A stretch of 64,000 nucleotides of DNA from Oscillatoria sp. CS-180. Lineage in GTDB: Bacteria; Cyanobacteriota; Cyanobacteriia; Phormidesmidales; Phormidesmidaceae. Below, piece by piece: positions 27,697-37,436 of the stretch. The notes beneath the pieces were generated by a model, which was not told the origin of the DNA, ran no database searches, and was given only the letters and a program-made list of their open reading frames with translations. Both the position numbers and the translations under genes were made by a program. The stretch lies in the NCBI RefSeq assembly GCF_028330965.1, contig NZ_JAQMUB010000079.1:30007-94006 (forward strand), read 5' to 3'. Positions within the stretch are counted from its first letter, which is position 1, and each line of letters starts with the position of its first letter.

Positions 27697-28152
27697 ATGA
27701 AAATACAGTTTCGTGAGTGTGATTTCTTCAACCTTTGGATTTGGATACGGTTCGCAACCGCACCCTCCACGATGGAGCAGCAGTACGTCGATGAAATTAT
27801 GAACTCTTGGTTCTTTTTGGGTAAGTTGGGCGGTTTTAACGCTGAGAATTTGCAAGTTCAAGACACGGGCTTGGAAATTAGCTACATGAACTATGACCCC
27901 AATCCAACTGACGACACGCTGGTGGCTCTGATGCACAACATGGCAGAGGTAGAGTATCAGGGTGTTTGGGCACGCTGCTGGTTTGACTTGGGAACCACTG
28001 ATGCGATCGCGCTAGATATTCTCCTCAATGCTTTGAGGCAGTTTAGCGAAGATTATGTGGCGATCGAGGAAATCATCGTAGGCGGTGAGAACGAAGATTG
28101 GCCGACACCTGATCACTACCAGCCCGATTTCGTCACTGATGGCCGCAACTGA
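27697..28152 (+). CDS. DUF3531 family protein
   Basis: This 151-residue protein matches the cyanobacteria/plant DUF3531 family. It starts with MKIQFRECDFFNLWIWIRF, then has SWFFLGKLGGFNAENLQV and a conserved GVWARCWFDLGTTDAIALDIL segment. It is soluble and has no known catalytic motif. Function is unknown. It follows ispE by 154 bp on the same strand, and a hairpin with terminator character follows its stop. Confidence 0.88.
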   Translation: MKIQFRECDFFNLWIWIRFATAPSTMEQQYVDEIMNSWFFLGKLGGFNAENLQVQDTGLEISYMNYDPNPTDDTLVALMHNMAEVEYQGVWARCWFDLGTTDAIALDILLNALRQFSEDYVAIEEIIVGGENEDWPTPDHYQPDFVTDGRN

Positions 28153-28159
28153 TCGACAC

Positions 28160-28199
28160 TCAAAAGGGCCATCAGCTCAGTGACTCATGACCCTTTTGA
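28160..28199 (+). terminator. Terminator-like hairpin after the DUF3531 gene
   Basis: TCAAAAGGG and CCCTTTTGA form perfect 9-bp arms around a 22-base region that pairs further (CCAT with ATGA, imperfect). The U-rich part lies within the right arm. It could act in both directions. Confidence 0.6.
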
Positions 28200-28230
28200 T
28201 GATTGACAACTTTCGCCAGTTAGCTTGTAC

Positions 28231-28300
28231 GCCAAACACTATCTGGGGGCTTAGACCATAGCCGGCTGGCTTGCCATCTTGGCCTAATGGAATTGGCGAT
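28231..28300. repeat. Dispersed palindromic repeat, copy B (partial)
   Basis: This segment aligns with 58199-58268. Shared parts are GGGGGCTTAG, ATAGCC, GGCTTGCCATCTTGGCC and GGAATTGGCGA, with a few substitutions and 1-bp gaps. It lies between the DUF3531 gene and prs and carries no ORF. Confidence 0.75.
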
Positions 28301-28338
28301 CGCTGCCACAATCCGTTCTTCTGCCTGAGCTACCGCCC

Positions 28339-29352
28339 TTAACGAAACATGCTGCTGACGGAGCTTTCTTCGTGAATCCGCCAAATTGCCTCTCCCAACA
28401 GATTAGCAACAGAAAGGGTCATTAGCTGATCGAATCGATGCTCATCGGGCACAGGAATAGTATTGGTGACAATGACCTCTTCAAACAGACCATCGGACAA
28501 GCGCTCAGAAGCGGGAGGAGAAAAGACTGCATGAGTTGCGCAAGCATAAACTCGCTCTGCGCCTTCACTACGAAGTAGCCGAGCACCTTCGCAAATGGTG
28601 CCCGCAGTATCAATCATGTCATCCACCAGAACGGCTGTTTTGCCCTTCACATCTCCGATAAGGTTCATCACCTCAGCTACGTTGTGAGCTTGTCGACGTT
28701 TGTCGATAATCGCGAGCGGTGCATCATCCAGCTTTTTAGCAAACGCTCTGGCACGCGCCACACCCCCTACGTCAGGGGAGACGACAACCAGGTCATCAAT
28801 AGCCTTCTTGGCGATGTAGTCGATCACGACCGGAGAGCCATAAACATGGTCGCAAGGAATATCAAAATAGCCTTGAATCTGCGCTGAGTGCAAATCCATC
28901 GCCAAGACTCGATTGGCACCAGCCTTAGTCATCAAATTGGCAACTAATTTGGCAGTGATGGATTCACGCCCAGCAGTTTTGCGGTCTGCTCTGGCGTAAC
29001 CATAGTAAGGAAGCACTGCTGTGATTTGGCGAGCAGAGGCCCGACGACAAGCATCGATCATGATGAGGAGTTCCATCAGATGATCGTTTACGGGATGGCA
29101 GGTTGGCTGCACCAGATAAACGTCACATCCTCGAATCGACTCTTGAATCTGAATGTAAAGTTCGCCATCAGCAAAGCGCTTGCGAACCATCGGCCCCAAG
29201 TCGATCCCTAAATAGCGAGCAACCTCCCGCGAGAGATTGACATTGGCTGACCCTGAAAACAGCTTCAATCGACTGTTATCACTCAGAGTCGGCAGTGTCG
29301 TCTGGAGCGGCAGCGTGGCAGAACGAATCACAGCAAGCCCCCAAAAACCCAA
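28339..29352 (-). CDS. prs: Ribose-phosphate pyrophosphokinase
   Basis: This 337-residue PRPP synthase makes phosphoribosyl pyrophosphate for nucleotide, His and Trp synthesis. It has KLFSGSANVNLSREVARYLG near the N terminus, the ATP-site region VLPYYGYARADRK near residue 125, DLHSAQIQGYFDIPCDHVYG and the PRPP loop VLVDDMIDTAGTI near residue 245. The first residues are unconserved; an in-frame GTG at 29331 may be the true start. It is monocistronic on its strand. Confidence 0.95.
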   Translation of the reverse strand: MGFWGLAVIRSATLPLQTTLPTLSDNSRLKLFSGSANVNLSREVARYLGIDLGPMVRKRFADGELYIQIQESIRGCDVYLVQPTCHPVNDHLMELLIMIDACRRASARQITAVLPYYGYARADRKTAGRESITAKLVANLMTKAGANRVLAMDLHSAQIQGYFDIPCDHVYGSPVVIDYIAKKAIDDLVVVSPDVGGVARARAFAKKLDDAPLAIIDKRRQAHNVAEVMNLIGDVKGKTAVLVDDMIDTAGTICEGARLLRSEGAERVYACATHAVFSPPASERLSDGLFEEVIVTNTIPVPDEHRFDQLMTLSVANLLGEAIWRIHEESSVSSMFR

Positions 29353-29737
29353 ATCATCACGGTAATGCTAACACTCCCTTTTGTGATCCCCACTAAGCAA
29401 TTTCTCTTAGTTACCGGACAGCGTATCGTTGGACGCCCGTGTTGTTAAGGATGACAAACATGAAAGTTCTTTGAAGAGACTGGAATTTGGGTAGATGCCC
29501 TGTGATTTCTATGTTTAGTACACCAGCGCGAACATTTACTTTGGCCGTAGATATATTTTATGTAATTTTACTGAAGCGACGTAACGATTACTCCAACTGT
29601 CATAACCCTACCCGTTCCGTTAGAACAAGACAGCAAACCATTTTGACTCTCCAAAAAGTCGAAGCAGGCATCCATCCGCCTTGACAATCAGCCCAAAAAC
29701 AGGGCTTTACTCTTTTTAGATACTTTTTGGGATCAGC
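29353..29737. other. Intergenic region upstream of prs
   Basis: This 385-bp region must include the prs promoter. It also contains a fragment of the dispersed repeat (29612-29640) and a weak hairpin (GCCC and GGGC at about 29691-29705, with T-rich sequence after it on the plus strand). A 65-codon open frame here has no family resemblance. Confidence 0.5.
29612..29640. repeat. Dispersed repeat, end fragment
   Basis: CGTTCCGTTAGAACAAGACA and the following GCAAACCA match the end of copy A (12166-12195). They also match the reverse complement of the right end of the 58.2-kb copy. Confidence 0.65.
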
Positions 29738-30052
29738 TCAAAATTCCAAAAGCCACTCTGAGCGGCGTTCTCCCAAATCGAGAGGAATGCTGACAGCTTT
29801 GCCCAAGCGAGGGCGATCGCGAGTTTCTGCAATGACCTGACGAATGTAGTCGGCTTGCCCCCACCCCACGAGATAAGTTGCCACCTCGTTCAAGTGAGCT
29901 AGATACTCATCTTCTGAAAGGGGAAACGACGCTTGCTCCAAATATCGCCACATAACCTGCAGGAAAATTTGATCCTGTAAACGCCGAAATTGAACGTCAA
30001 AAGAATATCCCCACTTGGACAGTATGAGTTCGTGCAACTCTAGCCCTGTCAT
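29738..30052 (-). CDS. DUF3067 family protein
   Basis: This 104-residue protein matches DUF3067, a family of cyanobacteria and plastid-bearing eukaryotes. It begins MTGLELHELILSKWGYSFDV and contains LQVMWRYLEQASFPLSE and YLVGWGQADYIRQVIAETRDRPRLGKAVSIPL. It is soluble and of unknown biochemical function. The ATG at 30052 is preferred; the frame is open to 30076, but those 8 residues are not conserved. It is divergent from petC. Confidence 0.87.
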   Translation of the reverse strand: MTGLELHELILSKWGYSFDVQFRRLQDQIFLQVMWRYLEQASFPLSEDEYLAHLNEVATYLVGWGQADYIRQVIAETRDRPRLGKAVSIPLDLGERRSEWLLEF

Positions 30053-30479
30053 TGCCTTACACTCCAAGGTCAGCATTAATATTTTGTAACACTGATTCGA
30101 CCAACTTTTCCGAACGCTACCACAGTCGCTAACAATTCATCTCATAAGAGGACAGAAAGTAGAGTACGTAAAGCATCCGACCAATTAGGTGGGGCTCAGA
30201 TGGTTTCGCATTTTCCCCTGTGAGAGCGGCATTTTATGCGGTCAAGCAAAATTACGCTGCCGATCGCGTATCTGAAAGTTTGATTCTGCTGACCCGACAC
30301 ACAGTGAAATGCAATAATACTTAGCAAGAATCTGACCTTATTCTCATCCTAAGTGTCGCTAGGGTCTTGATCTAGGGTGCCCTGTAGGCTTCCCTTAATA
30401 AGGCGAAAGGTTGAGCAACTTTTTGTAATAACCCTAGTGCACTTTCTGGTCTGTCCTAAAAGAAACGTGTCTTTAGACT
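30053..30479. other. Intergenic region between divergent DUF3067 gene and petC
   Basis: This 427-bp region must contain the petC-petA promoter and the promoter of the DUF3067 gene. I see no gene, terminator or convincing operator in it. Confidence 0.5.
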
Positions 30480-31022
30480 ATGACTCAAGCCTCTGAAATG
30501 TCTGACGTCCCCAGTTTGGGACGGCGTCAGTTTATGAACCTCTTAACCCTTGGTGCAGCAAGCGGAGCCGTAGGCGGCATGTTGTATCCAGTCATCAGTT
30601 ACTTCATTCCACCGTCTAGCGGTGCTGCTGGGGGCGGCACCCTGGCCAAGGATTCTCTAGGAAAGGATGTTGTTGCCAGCGAATTTCTTGCCGAGCATGC
30701 TGCTGGCGATCGCGTGCTAGCTCAAGGTTTGAAGGGTGATCCCACTTACCTCGTTGTCACCGAAGATGGCAGTCTTGAGAGCTACGGCATCAACTCCGTA
30801 TGCACGCACTTGGGCTGTGTAGTTCCTTGGAATGCCAGTGAGAACAAGTTCATCTGCCCTTGTCACGGTTCCCAATACGATTCCACGGGTAAGGTTGTGC
30901 GTGGTCCTGCACCTTTGTCTCTAGCCTTAGCTCACGCAGATGTCACTGAAGATGACAAGGTTTCTCTCTCTGAGTGGACTGAAACTGACTTTAGAACTGA
31001 AGAATCTCCTTGGTGGACCTAA
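30480..31022 (+). CDS. petC: Cytochrome b6f Rieske iron-sulfur protein
   Basis: This 180-residue Rieske protein has a twin-arginine-like [11 protein letters not shown] followed by one transmembrane helix (about residues 20-43), a Gly-rich hinge, and the two cluster-binding loops CTHLGC near residue 116 and CPCHGS near residue 134. It carries electrons from plastoquinol to cytochrome f in the thylakoid. The family-typical [12 protein letters not shown] follows. It lies 56 bp before petA, the standard cyanobacterial petCA operon. Confidence 0.98.
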   Translation: MTQASEMSDVPSLGRRQFMNLLTLGAASGAVGGMLYPVISYFIPPSSGAAGGGTLAKDSLGKDVVASEFLAEHAAGDRVLAQGLKGDPTYLVVTEDGSLESYGINSVCTHLGCVVPWNASENKFICPCHGSQYDSTGKVVRGPAPLSLALAHADVTEDDKVSLSEWTETDFRTEESPWWT

Positions 31023-31078
31023 CACCTCCAAGGTCTGCTTGCTGTGTTGTTTTTAAGTTTGGATAACTAAGACTTCTG

Positions 31079-32062
31079 ATGAAGACCCCATTGTTGAGAG
31101 GCCGTTTCCAGTGGGCACCCGTTGTTAAGCGCCTGTCCGTGGCGATCGCGGCTGCCTTTATCGTTCTATCTGGCATCGTCGCTACGCCAGAAGCCGCCCA
31201 AGCCTATCCCTTCTGGGCGCAAGAAAATTATGATTCCCCTCGGGAGGCGACAGGTCGTATTGTTTGTGCCAACTGTCACTTGGCCGAGAAGCCGACCTAT
31301 GTTGAGGTTCCCCAGTCTGTTAAGCCCGACTCCGTTTTTAAGGCTGTCGTGGAAGTTCCCTATGACTTAGATACGCAACAGGTTCTGGGTGATGGTAGCA
31401 AAGGCGGACTCAATGTTGGTGCTGTGCTGATGCTTCCTGAAGGCTTTAAGATTGCTCCGCCAGATCGGATTCCAGAAGAGCTGAAAGAAGAAGTCGGCAG
31501 CACTTACTTCATGCCCTACTCTGAGGAGCAAGACAATATTATCTTGGTGGGTCCACTCCCTGGCGAACAGTACCAAGAGATTGTTTTTCCTATCTTGTCT
31601 CCAGACCCTGCTAAAGATAAAAACATCAAGTTCGGTAAGTATGCCGTGCATGTTGGCGGCAACCGGGGGCGTGGTCAGGTGTATCCAACGGGTGCCAACA
31701 GTAACAACAATGTGGTTAAGGCTCCTGTTGCAGGCGTTGTCACCAGCGTCAATGCGGCTGATGCTGGCGGCTACGAGTTGACCATTCGACTAGACGATGG
31801 TGCGACTGAGACCGTTTCTGTTCCCCCTGGCCCTGAACTGATTGTTGCCGAAGGCGATGCTGTTAGTGCAGGTTCACTGTTGACCACTGATCCCAACGTG
31901 GGTGGTTTTGGTCAGCGAGATACCGAAATTGTGCTCCAAAGCCCAGCCCGTATCAAAGGACTGATTGCCTTTATTGCAGCAGTCATGCTCACGCAAATCA
32001 TGCTGGTGTTGAAGAAGAAGCAGGTCGAGCGGGTTCAAGCTGCCGAAGGTCTAAGTCTCTAG
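31079..32062 (+). CDS. petA: Cytochrome f
   Basis: This 327-residue protein has a signal peptide ending AQA, after which the mature protein starts [19 protein letters not shown]. The amino group of that Tyr is the axial heme ligand. The covalent heme site is CANCH near residue 65. The large lumenal domain ends in one C-terminal transmembrane helix ([18 protein letters not shown]) and a short stromal tail. It passes electrons to plastocyanin or cytochrome c6. It forms an operon with petC and is followed by an intrinsic terminator. Confidence 0.99.
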   Translation: MKTPLLRGRFQWAPVVKRLSVAIAAAFIVLSGIVATPEAAQAYPFWAQENYDSPREATGRIVCANCHLAEKPTYVEVPQSVKPDSVFKAVVEVPYDLDTQQVLGDGSKGGLNVGAVLMLPEGFKIAPPDRIPEELKEEVGSTYFMPYSEEQDNIILVGPLPGEQYQEIVFPILSPDPAKDKNIKFGKYAVHVGGNRGRGQVYPTGANSNNNVVKAPVAGVVTSVNAADAGGYELTIRLDDGATETVSVPPGPELIVAEGDAVSAGSLLTTDPNVGGFGQRDTEIVLQSPARIKGLIAFIAAVMLTQIMLVLKKKQVERVQAAEGLSL

Positions 32063-32091
32063 TTGCGAGACCAATCAACTGAATTGGAGAA

Positions 32092-32120
32092 GGGGGTGCC
32101 GCTAGGCCCCCTCTTTTTTT
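32092..32120 (+). terminator. Intrinsic terminator after petA
   Basis: GGGGG-T-GCC pairs with GGCCCCC around GCTA, with one bulged T, followed by TCTTTTTTT. It lies 30 bp past the petA stop. Confidence 0.92.
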
Positions 32121-32188
32121 GCCCTGTTTTCTTATGATGAATGTAGATCTTACCTAGTCAGGATCGAGGACAGCACTTGTGTGACGTT

Positions 32189-32953
32189 ATGGCTAATCCG
32201 TTTCCAGGAATGAATCCATATCTAGAACAGTCAGACTATTGGTCGGATTTTCATAACCAACTCATTGCTGCGATCGCCCGTACTCTCATTCCTCAACTAC
32301 TGCCCAAATACCGAGTCGTTACGGACAAATGGGTCTACACCATTACCGATGACTTAGCGATCGCATTGGGTCGTCCTGATGTGAGCATTCAGCAGCGACG
32401 TCAACCGCCTCCCCCTCTTTCAACAACCGCCGTCACTTCGGTACAACCCATTAAAGTGAGTGTTCCTCTTCCAGTAGAGGTACAACAGTCTTTCCTAGAG
32501 GTCAAAGATACTGCAACGCAGTCTGTGGTGACGGTCTTAGAAGTGCTATCTCCCGCTAACAAATACGGAGAAGGACGAAGTCAATATCAGGCAAAACGAC
32601 AGCAGATCCTAGAAAGCTCGACTCATCTAGTAGAAATCGATCTGTTGCGAAGTGGGAAACCCTTTTTGCTAAAGAGTGAAGCTGTTCAAAGCCACTATCG
32701 AATTTTGGTCAGCCAGGCGCAGCACAGACCTGTGGCAGACCTCTATCCTTTTGATGTATCCGTTCCGATTCCAGCTATCCCATTACCGCTGCGCTCCGAA
32801 GACGGAGATATCTTGCTCGACGTACAGACAGTGTTCAACGGGTTGTATGAACAACTGGGCTATGACTACTTCATTGACTATGCTCAGTCACCTCCAAGAC
32901 CCTGGTCATGGGATGATATTATGCCGTTCCTCTCTAGTGCTTCAGGATTGTAA
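32189..32953 (+). CDS. DUF4058 family protein
   Basis: This 254-residue protein matches DUF4058, which is abundant in cyanobacteria. It starts MANPFPGMNPYLEQSDYWSD and contains FHNQLIAAIARTL, the FLEVKDTATQSVVTVLEVLSPANK segment near residue 110 and HLVEIDLLRSG near residue 155. The E-V and D-L-L-R pattern is reminiscent of PD-(D/E)XK folds, but I would not claim nuclease activity. The ATG at 32189 precedes the conserved start. It follows the petA terminator and has its own promoter. Confidence 0.85.
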   Translation: MANPFPGMNPYLEQSDYWSDFHNQLIAAIARTLIPQLLPKYRVVTDKWVYTITDDLAIALGRPDVSIQQRRQPPPPLSTTAVTSVQPIKVSVPLPVEVQQSFLEVKDTATQSVVTVLEVLSPANKYGEGRSQYQAKRQQILESSTHLVEIDLLRSGKPFLLKSEAVQSHYRILVSQAQHRPVADLYPFDVSVPIPAIPLPLRSEDGDILLDVQTVFNGLYEQLGYDYFIDYAQSPPRPWSWDDIMPFLSSASGL

Positions 32954-33006
32954 TGGAATGCTTAAAGCCTGTAATTAGCGACTGGAAATCCGCAATGGCC
33001 CATCGA

Positions 33007-35769
33007 CTAGTTATCCCGTTCAACGACGATGACATTCTCTGTAACCTTCTCAAAGGTGTCGTCATGGCTAATGACAAATAGCTGATTGAAGCTGCGAATA
33101 CGGGCGATCGCCTCTGCCAAACTTTCTCGTCGCGATCGATCCATATTAGTCGTCGGTTCATCGAAAAAGGCAATGTCAATATCTGCCAGAACCTTCAAGA
33201 GAGCTAGGCGAATTGCAAGGGCTGCACACATCTGCTCTCCCCCCGACAAGTTGACAAAGCGACGAGTGTTAGGACCTTCCTGGACGAGAATTTCGTAGTC
33301 ACGAGTCCAAGTTAAAGCCACGTTAGGACGATTCAACAACTCGCGGAACAGGCGATCGCCCTCACGAGCAATCTGCTGCACATAGCGTTCCGTAATGCGA
33401 GGCCCGGCTTCCTTGTAAGCCTTGCGAGCGAAATTGATGAAGCGTTTGATCCGCTCCCGCTTCTTGCGTTCCTCCAATGCAGCGTCACGTTTTTGCGCCG
33501 CATCTGTCAAAGCATCAATCTGACGCTGAAGCTCTGCCAATAGCTGCTGCTGTTGAGGCAGGCTCCCCGACAAGCGATCGTGCTGTGAGCGAATCTCCTG
33601 ATAAGCGGCATCTACCTGCTGAGCCTTTTGGGGATCAAAATCAGCTTGAGCTTTGTCCAAATCGGCCTGAACAGTGTCACGAGTGTGCTGCAACTGGGTG
33701 AGTGCTTGCTGAGCCGTGGTCAGGTCTTGCGTCAATTGAGCCTCACCGTGAGCCGCGCGTTCATACTGCAAATATTGTAGGTAGCCCGTTTGGTGAGTCT
33801 GCTTGATTTGATTCTGGGCTGCGATCGCTTCGTCCAATTGCTCAAAGGCTTTAACCTGAGTGTCCACTGCCTCAATCTGCTGTTGAATGCCGGACTGAGC
33901 TGCCTGCATTTCGTCATACCGTTTCTGGACCGTAGGCTGCTGTTTGCGCGATCGCTCCAAAACGGCACAGCGCCCTTTGGGGTCTTCTAAACCTACTAAC
34001 AAAGCCTGAATGTCCGTAACCTGTGTGCTAACGGTCGCCTCATCTGATAATTGCCCCTGAAGCAACTGAATGCGCTCACGGACTACTACCTGTTGTGACT
34101 GCAATTGGTCCAAGTGCTGCTGACGCTCTGGGATAGTCGCGACTGCCGCTTGCTGTTTTCCAAGTTCGGTCAAACGTTTACGCAGCGTTTGTAACTGTGA
34201 TTTAAGGGTTTTGGCATCAGTTTGAGCAGATAAATCCGTCAAAATTTGCTGCACCGCTGACAAAAGCTGATCATGAATCGCCGCCCCTGTTCTCAACGCA
34301 GATGACAGTATTGTGATTGTCTCAGTAGGGAATTGAGACTGACTTGTTTGTAGCCTTTCCAAAGTCTGTAAAGCCTGTTCAATTTGGCTCTGGTAGCGAT
34401 CGCCGTCAACCTGTCCTCGATCAGCGAGCTGCCGCAAATCCGTCTCGAATTGTCGAGCCGCTTCAACACGGCTGAGCTGTTGCTGTAAGCGATCGCGCTG
34501 CTGCTCTAAACCTGGAATTTCGGCCACCGTGGCTTCTAAAGTCCGCAGCTGTGCGATGTCTTGAGCCTGTTTTTGAAGCTGCTGGGTTTGCTGAGCAGCT
34601 TGTCCCTCCATCGCCTGAAGTTCTCCTTGCAGTTTGGCAAGAACAGTCTGCTGCTGCAGCAAGTCTTTGAGTTTCGCTTCTAGCTGATTCTGTTGCTGAA
34701 CGTGGACTTGCAGCTGAGTGATCTCTTCTACCGCTGCTTGAAATCCATCAAGCTGTACTTTCAGCCGCGTAATGTCGGCAGATCGGGTCTCCAGCGTCTT
34801 TTGTAATGTTTGCTGGCGCTTCTGCAAAGACTGCCGTTGGGTCTGCTGCTGGCCCAATGTTTGCAATTGAACTTCAGCTGCTTGATAGGCCTCATACGCT
34901 GGGCGCGTGTCTGCACAAATTTGAGTAGCCTGCTTAGCCTGTGCCAGCGACTGAGTGAGGAGGGCGATCGCCTGCTGTTTGCCGTCGATTTGAGCTTGAA
35001 CCTCCTGCCGCTGAGTGTGTAGCTGCTGCACGTGTTCAAGCTGAGTTTTCAGGATTGCTCTTTCCTGTTGCAGCGTTTCCATCTGACTGGTGAACGCCGC
35101 CAACTGAGCCTGATTTTGAGTGATTTCTGTAGCTGCCGCCTGATGCCGAGTTTGTAGTTCATCCCAAGCGGCCAAGCGCTCCTCGTAGCGAGTAATTTCT
35201 GCTCCTACTGCTTCCACTTTGGCTTCAGCATAGCGACGTAGACTATTCAGGTCTTTATAGACCGTCTTGTACTCTTCAACCTTAAGTACCTTGTCAAAAA
35301 CTGCCTTGCGATTTTCAGCGGTCTGCAAGAAATCGGCGGTAAATGTTCCCTGCGGCACCCCTACCGTCCGAGCAAACAGTTCACCCAAATCAGTTCCTGA
35401 CGAGACCCCCAAATGTTCTCGTAGCCAAGGCAATACTTCATCTTTAATGCGGGTATAGGGTAGTCGCTCATTAAGCTGTGGATCAAAAAGCGTATAGCCC
35501 CGAGTTGTATGGCGCTGCACGGTATAGGTACGGCCATCCAAGTTTGAGATGAAGTCCACCGTGACCTCGGCACTGCCGCTACCGTTGCGAACTAGGTCAT
35601 CTTTGGCATAGTCGCCGATGTAGTTGAATAAGACCCAGGCGATCGCCTCTAGAATGCTGGTCTTTCCGGCCCCATTCTCACCGCAAATCGCATTTGTCCC
35701 TTTCGCGAAGGTGAAATGCCGGTCGCGATGGGTTTTGAAGTTCTTAAGCGAAACGGAAAGAATTTGCAT
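33007..35769 (-). CDS. sbcC: SbcC/Rad50-type SMC-like ATPase
   Basis: This 920-residue protein has the Rad50/SbcC layout. The Walker A loop GENGAGKTSILEAIAWVLF lies near residue 30. Two very long Gln-rich coiled-coil arms follow (about residues 180-520 and 560-760). The ABC signature LSGGEQMCAALAIRLALL lies near residue 845 and Walker B IAFFDEPTTNMD near residue 870. It would bridge and process DNA ends with an SbcD/Mre11 nuclease, which is not in this window. No CxxC zinc-hook motif is present between the arms. It starts 42 bp after mug on the same strand. Confidence 0.93.
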   Translation of the reverse strand: MQILSVSLKNFKTHRDRHFTFAKGTNAICGENGAGKTSILEAIAWVLFNYIGDYAKDDLVRNGSGSAEVTVDFISNLDGRTYTVQRHTTRGYTLFDPQLNERLPYTRIKDEVLPWLREHLGVSSGTDLGELFARTVGVPQGTFTADFLQTAENRKAVFDKVLKVEEYKTVYKDLNSLRRYAEAKVEAVGAEITRYEERLAAWDELQTRHQAAATEITQNQAQLAAFTSQMETLQQERAILKTQLEHVQQLHTQRQEVQAQIDGKQQAIALLTQSLAQAKQATQICADTRPAYEAYQAAEVQLQTLGQQQTQRQSLQKRQQTLQKTLETRSADITRLKVQLDGFQAAVEEITQLQVHVQQQNQLEAKLKDLLQQQTVLAKLQGELQAMEGQAAQQTQQLQKQAQDIAQLRTLEATVAEIPGLEQQRDRLQQQLSRVEAARQFETDLRQLADRGQVDGDRYQSQIEQALQTLERLQTSQSQFPTETITILSSALRTGAAIHDQLLSAVQQILTDLSAQTDAKTLKSQLQTLRKRLTELGKQQAAVATIPERQQHLDQLQSQQVVVRERIQLLQGQLSDEATVSTQVTDIQALLVGLEDPKGRCAVLERSRKQQPTVQKRYDEMQAAQSGIQQQIEAVDTQVKAFEQLDEAIAAQNQIKQTHQTGYLQYLQYERAAHGEAQLTQDLTTAQQALTQLQHTRDTVQADLDKAQADFDPQKAQQVDAAYQEIRSQHDRLSGSLPQQQQLLAELQRQIDALTDAAQKRDAALEERKKRERIKRFINFARKAYKEAGPRITERYVQQIAREGDRLFRELLNRPNVALTWTRDYEILVQEGPNTRRFVNLSGGEQMCAALAIRLALLKVLADIDIAFFDEPTTNMDRSRRESLAEAIARIRSFNQLFVISHDDTFEKVTENVIVVERDN

Positions 35770-35811
35770 AGAAGCGCAATGGATTGAATTCTGAGGTTTA
35801 GAGTTTGAGTG

Positions 35812-36375
35812 TCAAGGGGAAGGAGTGTCAGACAGGGCATTGAATAGCTCACGATAGGCGGTAGCTAAATCATCGATCTGATAATGAGCATTCAAGCCAC
35901 TGGGATTCGGTAAAGCCCAAACCTGAGTGTCATTAATCGCGATCGCCTGGGGACCAACCTTCGCTTTGGGTTGCTTAAACGCTATCCGATAAGCGCTAAT
36001 GCCTAAAACAGCCAAGCAGGTGGGGCGAAACTGCTCGATCTTGTCAACCAGCTCATAATACCCCTGTTCTAATTCTGCCGCATCTAACTCATCAGCACGG
36101 GCAGTAGCTCTAGCCACGATATTGGTCATACCGTATCCGCGATCAAGTAACGTGGTGTCTTCAGACGGATCAAGAAGACGCTCTGTGAAACCTGCCCGAT
36201 ACAGTGCTTTCCAAAGACGATTACCAGGACGAGCAAAATGATGGCCAACCGCTGCACTGTAAATGCTGGCATTGATTCCACAAAACAGGACGTTTAGATT
36301 AGGGCCAATAATATCGGGGACTTTTTGATTATAAGCAGCTTGAATTTCAGTTTTTGTTGGCTTGTGGCAGGGCAT
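35812..36375 (-). CDS. mug: Mismatch-specific uracil/thymine-DNA glycosylase
   Basis: This 187-residue protein has the Mug/TDG active-site segment VLFCGINAS near residue 32 (Asn conserved) and the second motif LPNPSGLNAHY near residue 155. It also has the fold-typical GHHFARPGNRLWKALYRAGF. Mug removes U or T mispaired with G, and etheno-cytosine, to start base-excision repair. It lies immediately upstream of sbcC on the same strand, so the two repair genes are probably co-transcribed. Confidence 0.92.
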   Translation of the reverse strand: MPCHKPTKTEIQAAYNQKVPDIIGPNLNVLFCGINASIYSAAVGHHFARPGNRLWKALYRAGFTERLLDPSEDTTLLDRGYGMTNIVARATARADELDAAELEQGYYELVDKIEQFRPTCLAVLGISAYRIAFKQPKAKVGPQAIAINDTQVWALPNPSGLNAHYQIDDLATAYRELFNALSDTPSP

Positions 36376-36647
36376 AGAGTAGATGAGTTAAGAGCGATGA
36401 GTTTGTGGCACTGGCTGCTAGAGACCCTTATTTTAAGGCTTGCTTTGATTGGAACATATCCAGGCACTGGAAACAGTCAGCGGACTGTAAGGCACGGATC
36501 AGCGTTGCCGACATGGCTGTAACCATTGTGATCAGGACGGTAAAGCCTACGAGTGCCTCTACTATTTACGCAGGAGATTGATTCTGCTTTTACCCCCTGA
36601 CTTCTGGTATAACTTGGGGCGATCGCTTTCCACAGTGGAGACAAAGC

Positions 36648-37358
36648 ATGGGTTTGGATAGTAGCCTGACCACCCTTCAAGGAGGACTCGTCGTATCCTG
36701 TCAGGCTCCGGCGACGTCACCTCTTCATGAACCTAGAGTCATTGCGGCAATGGCAGCAGCGTCTGTTTCACAAGGAGCAGTGGGGGTGCGAATCGACAGC
36801 CCTGAGCATGTTGAAGCGGTTCGACAGCGGGTGTCGGTGCCTATTATTGGGCTGTGGAAACAGGTGTATCAGGACTCTGAAGTTTACATTACGCCCCAGT
36901 TTCACCATGCGCAGGCGATTGCAGCCGCCGGAGCTGACATTATCGCGATCGATGCCACATTACGTCCGCGACCGGGTGGAGAGACTCTGACAGGATTGAT
37001 TCAACGAATCCACGCCGAGCTGCAGAAGCCCGTAATGGCCGATATCGATACGCTGGCCTCAGCAGAGGCGGCTGTCAAAGCAGGGACAGATCTTCTGGGA
37101 ACGACGCTCTATGGCTACACACAAGAAACACAGTCTGTAAAGCCGCCCGGATTTGATCTGCTATCTACTATCGTCACCCAGTTTCAGACACCGTGTATTT
37201 GCGAAGGGGGAATTGCGAGTCCAGAGGCGGCTCGCAAGGCACTGGATGGGGGAGCCTATGCTGTAGTTGTAGGAACAGCGATCACCGGGATCGATATCTT
37301 GGCCCAGCGCTATTGCAACGCGGTTTCACCCAGCGATCGCTCTAAATACAGAGGCTGA
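36648..37358 (+). CDS. nanE: NanE-like N-acylmannosamine-6-phosphate 2-epimerase
   Basis: This 236-residue TIM barrel matches NanE. It has LQGGLVVSCQAPATSPLHEP near residue 10 and IIGLWKQVYQDSEVYITPQF near residue 62. DIIAIDATLRPRP and VMADIDTLASAEAAVKAGTDLLGTTLYGYT carry the catalytic Lys/Asp region, and CEGGIASPEAARKALDGGAYAVVVGTAIT is the phosphate-binding end. It interconverts ManNAc-6-P and GlcNAc-6-P, either in sialic-acid breakdown or in amino-sugar metabolism. No other nan genes lie nearby. Confidence 0.9.
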   Translation: MGLDSSLTTLQGGLVVSCQAPATSPLHEPRVIAAMAAASVSQGAVGVRIDSPEHVEAVRQRVSVPIIGLWKQVYQDSEVYITPQFHHAQAIAAAGADIIAIDATLRPRPGGETLTGLIQRIHAELQKPVMADIDTLASAEAAVKAGTDLLGTTLYGYTQETQSVKPPGFDLLSTIVTQFQTPCICEGGIASPEAARKALDGGAYAVVVGTAITGIDILAQRYCNAVSPSDRSKYRG

Positions 37359-37436
37359 AGTATAGCTTTAGCCCTCCAGACTTGTGCACCCAAGTGAACA
37401 AGTTCCCTAACCCCCCAGTCCCTACTCCCTAACCCC

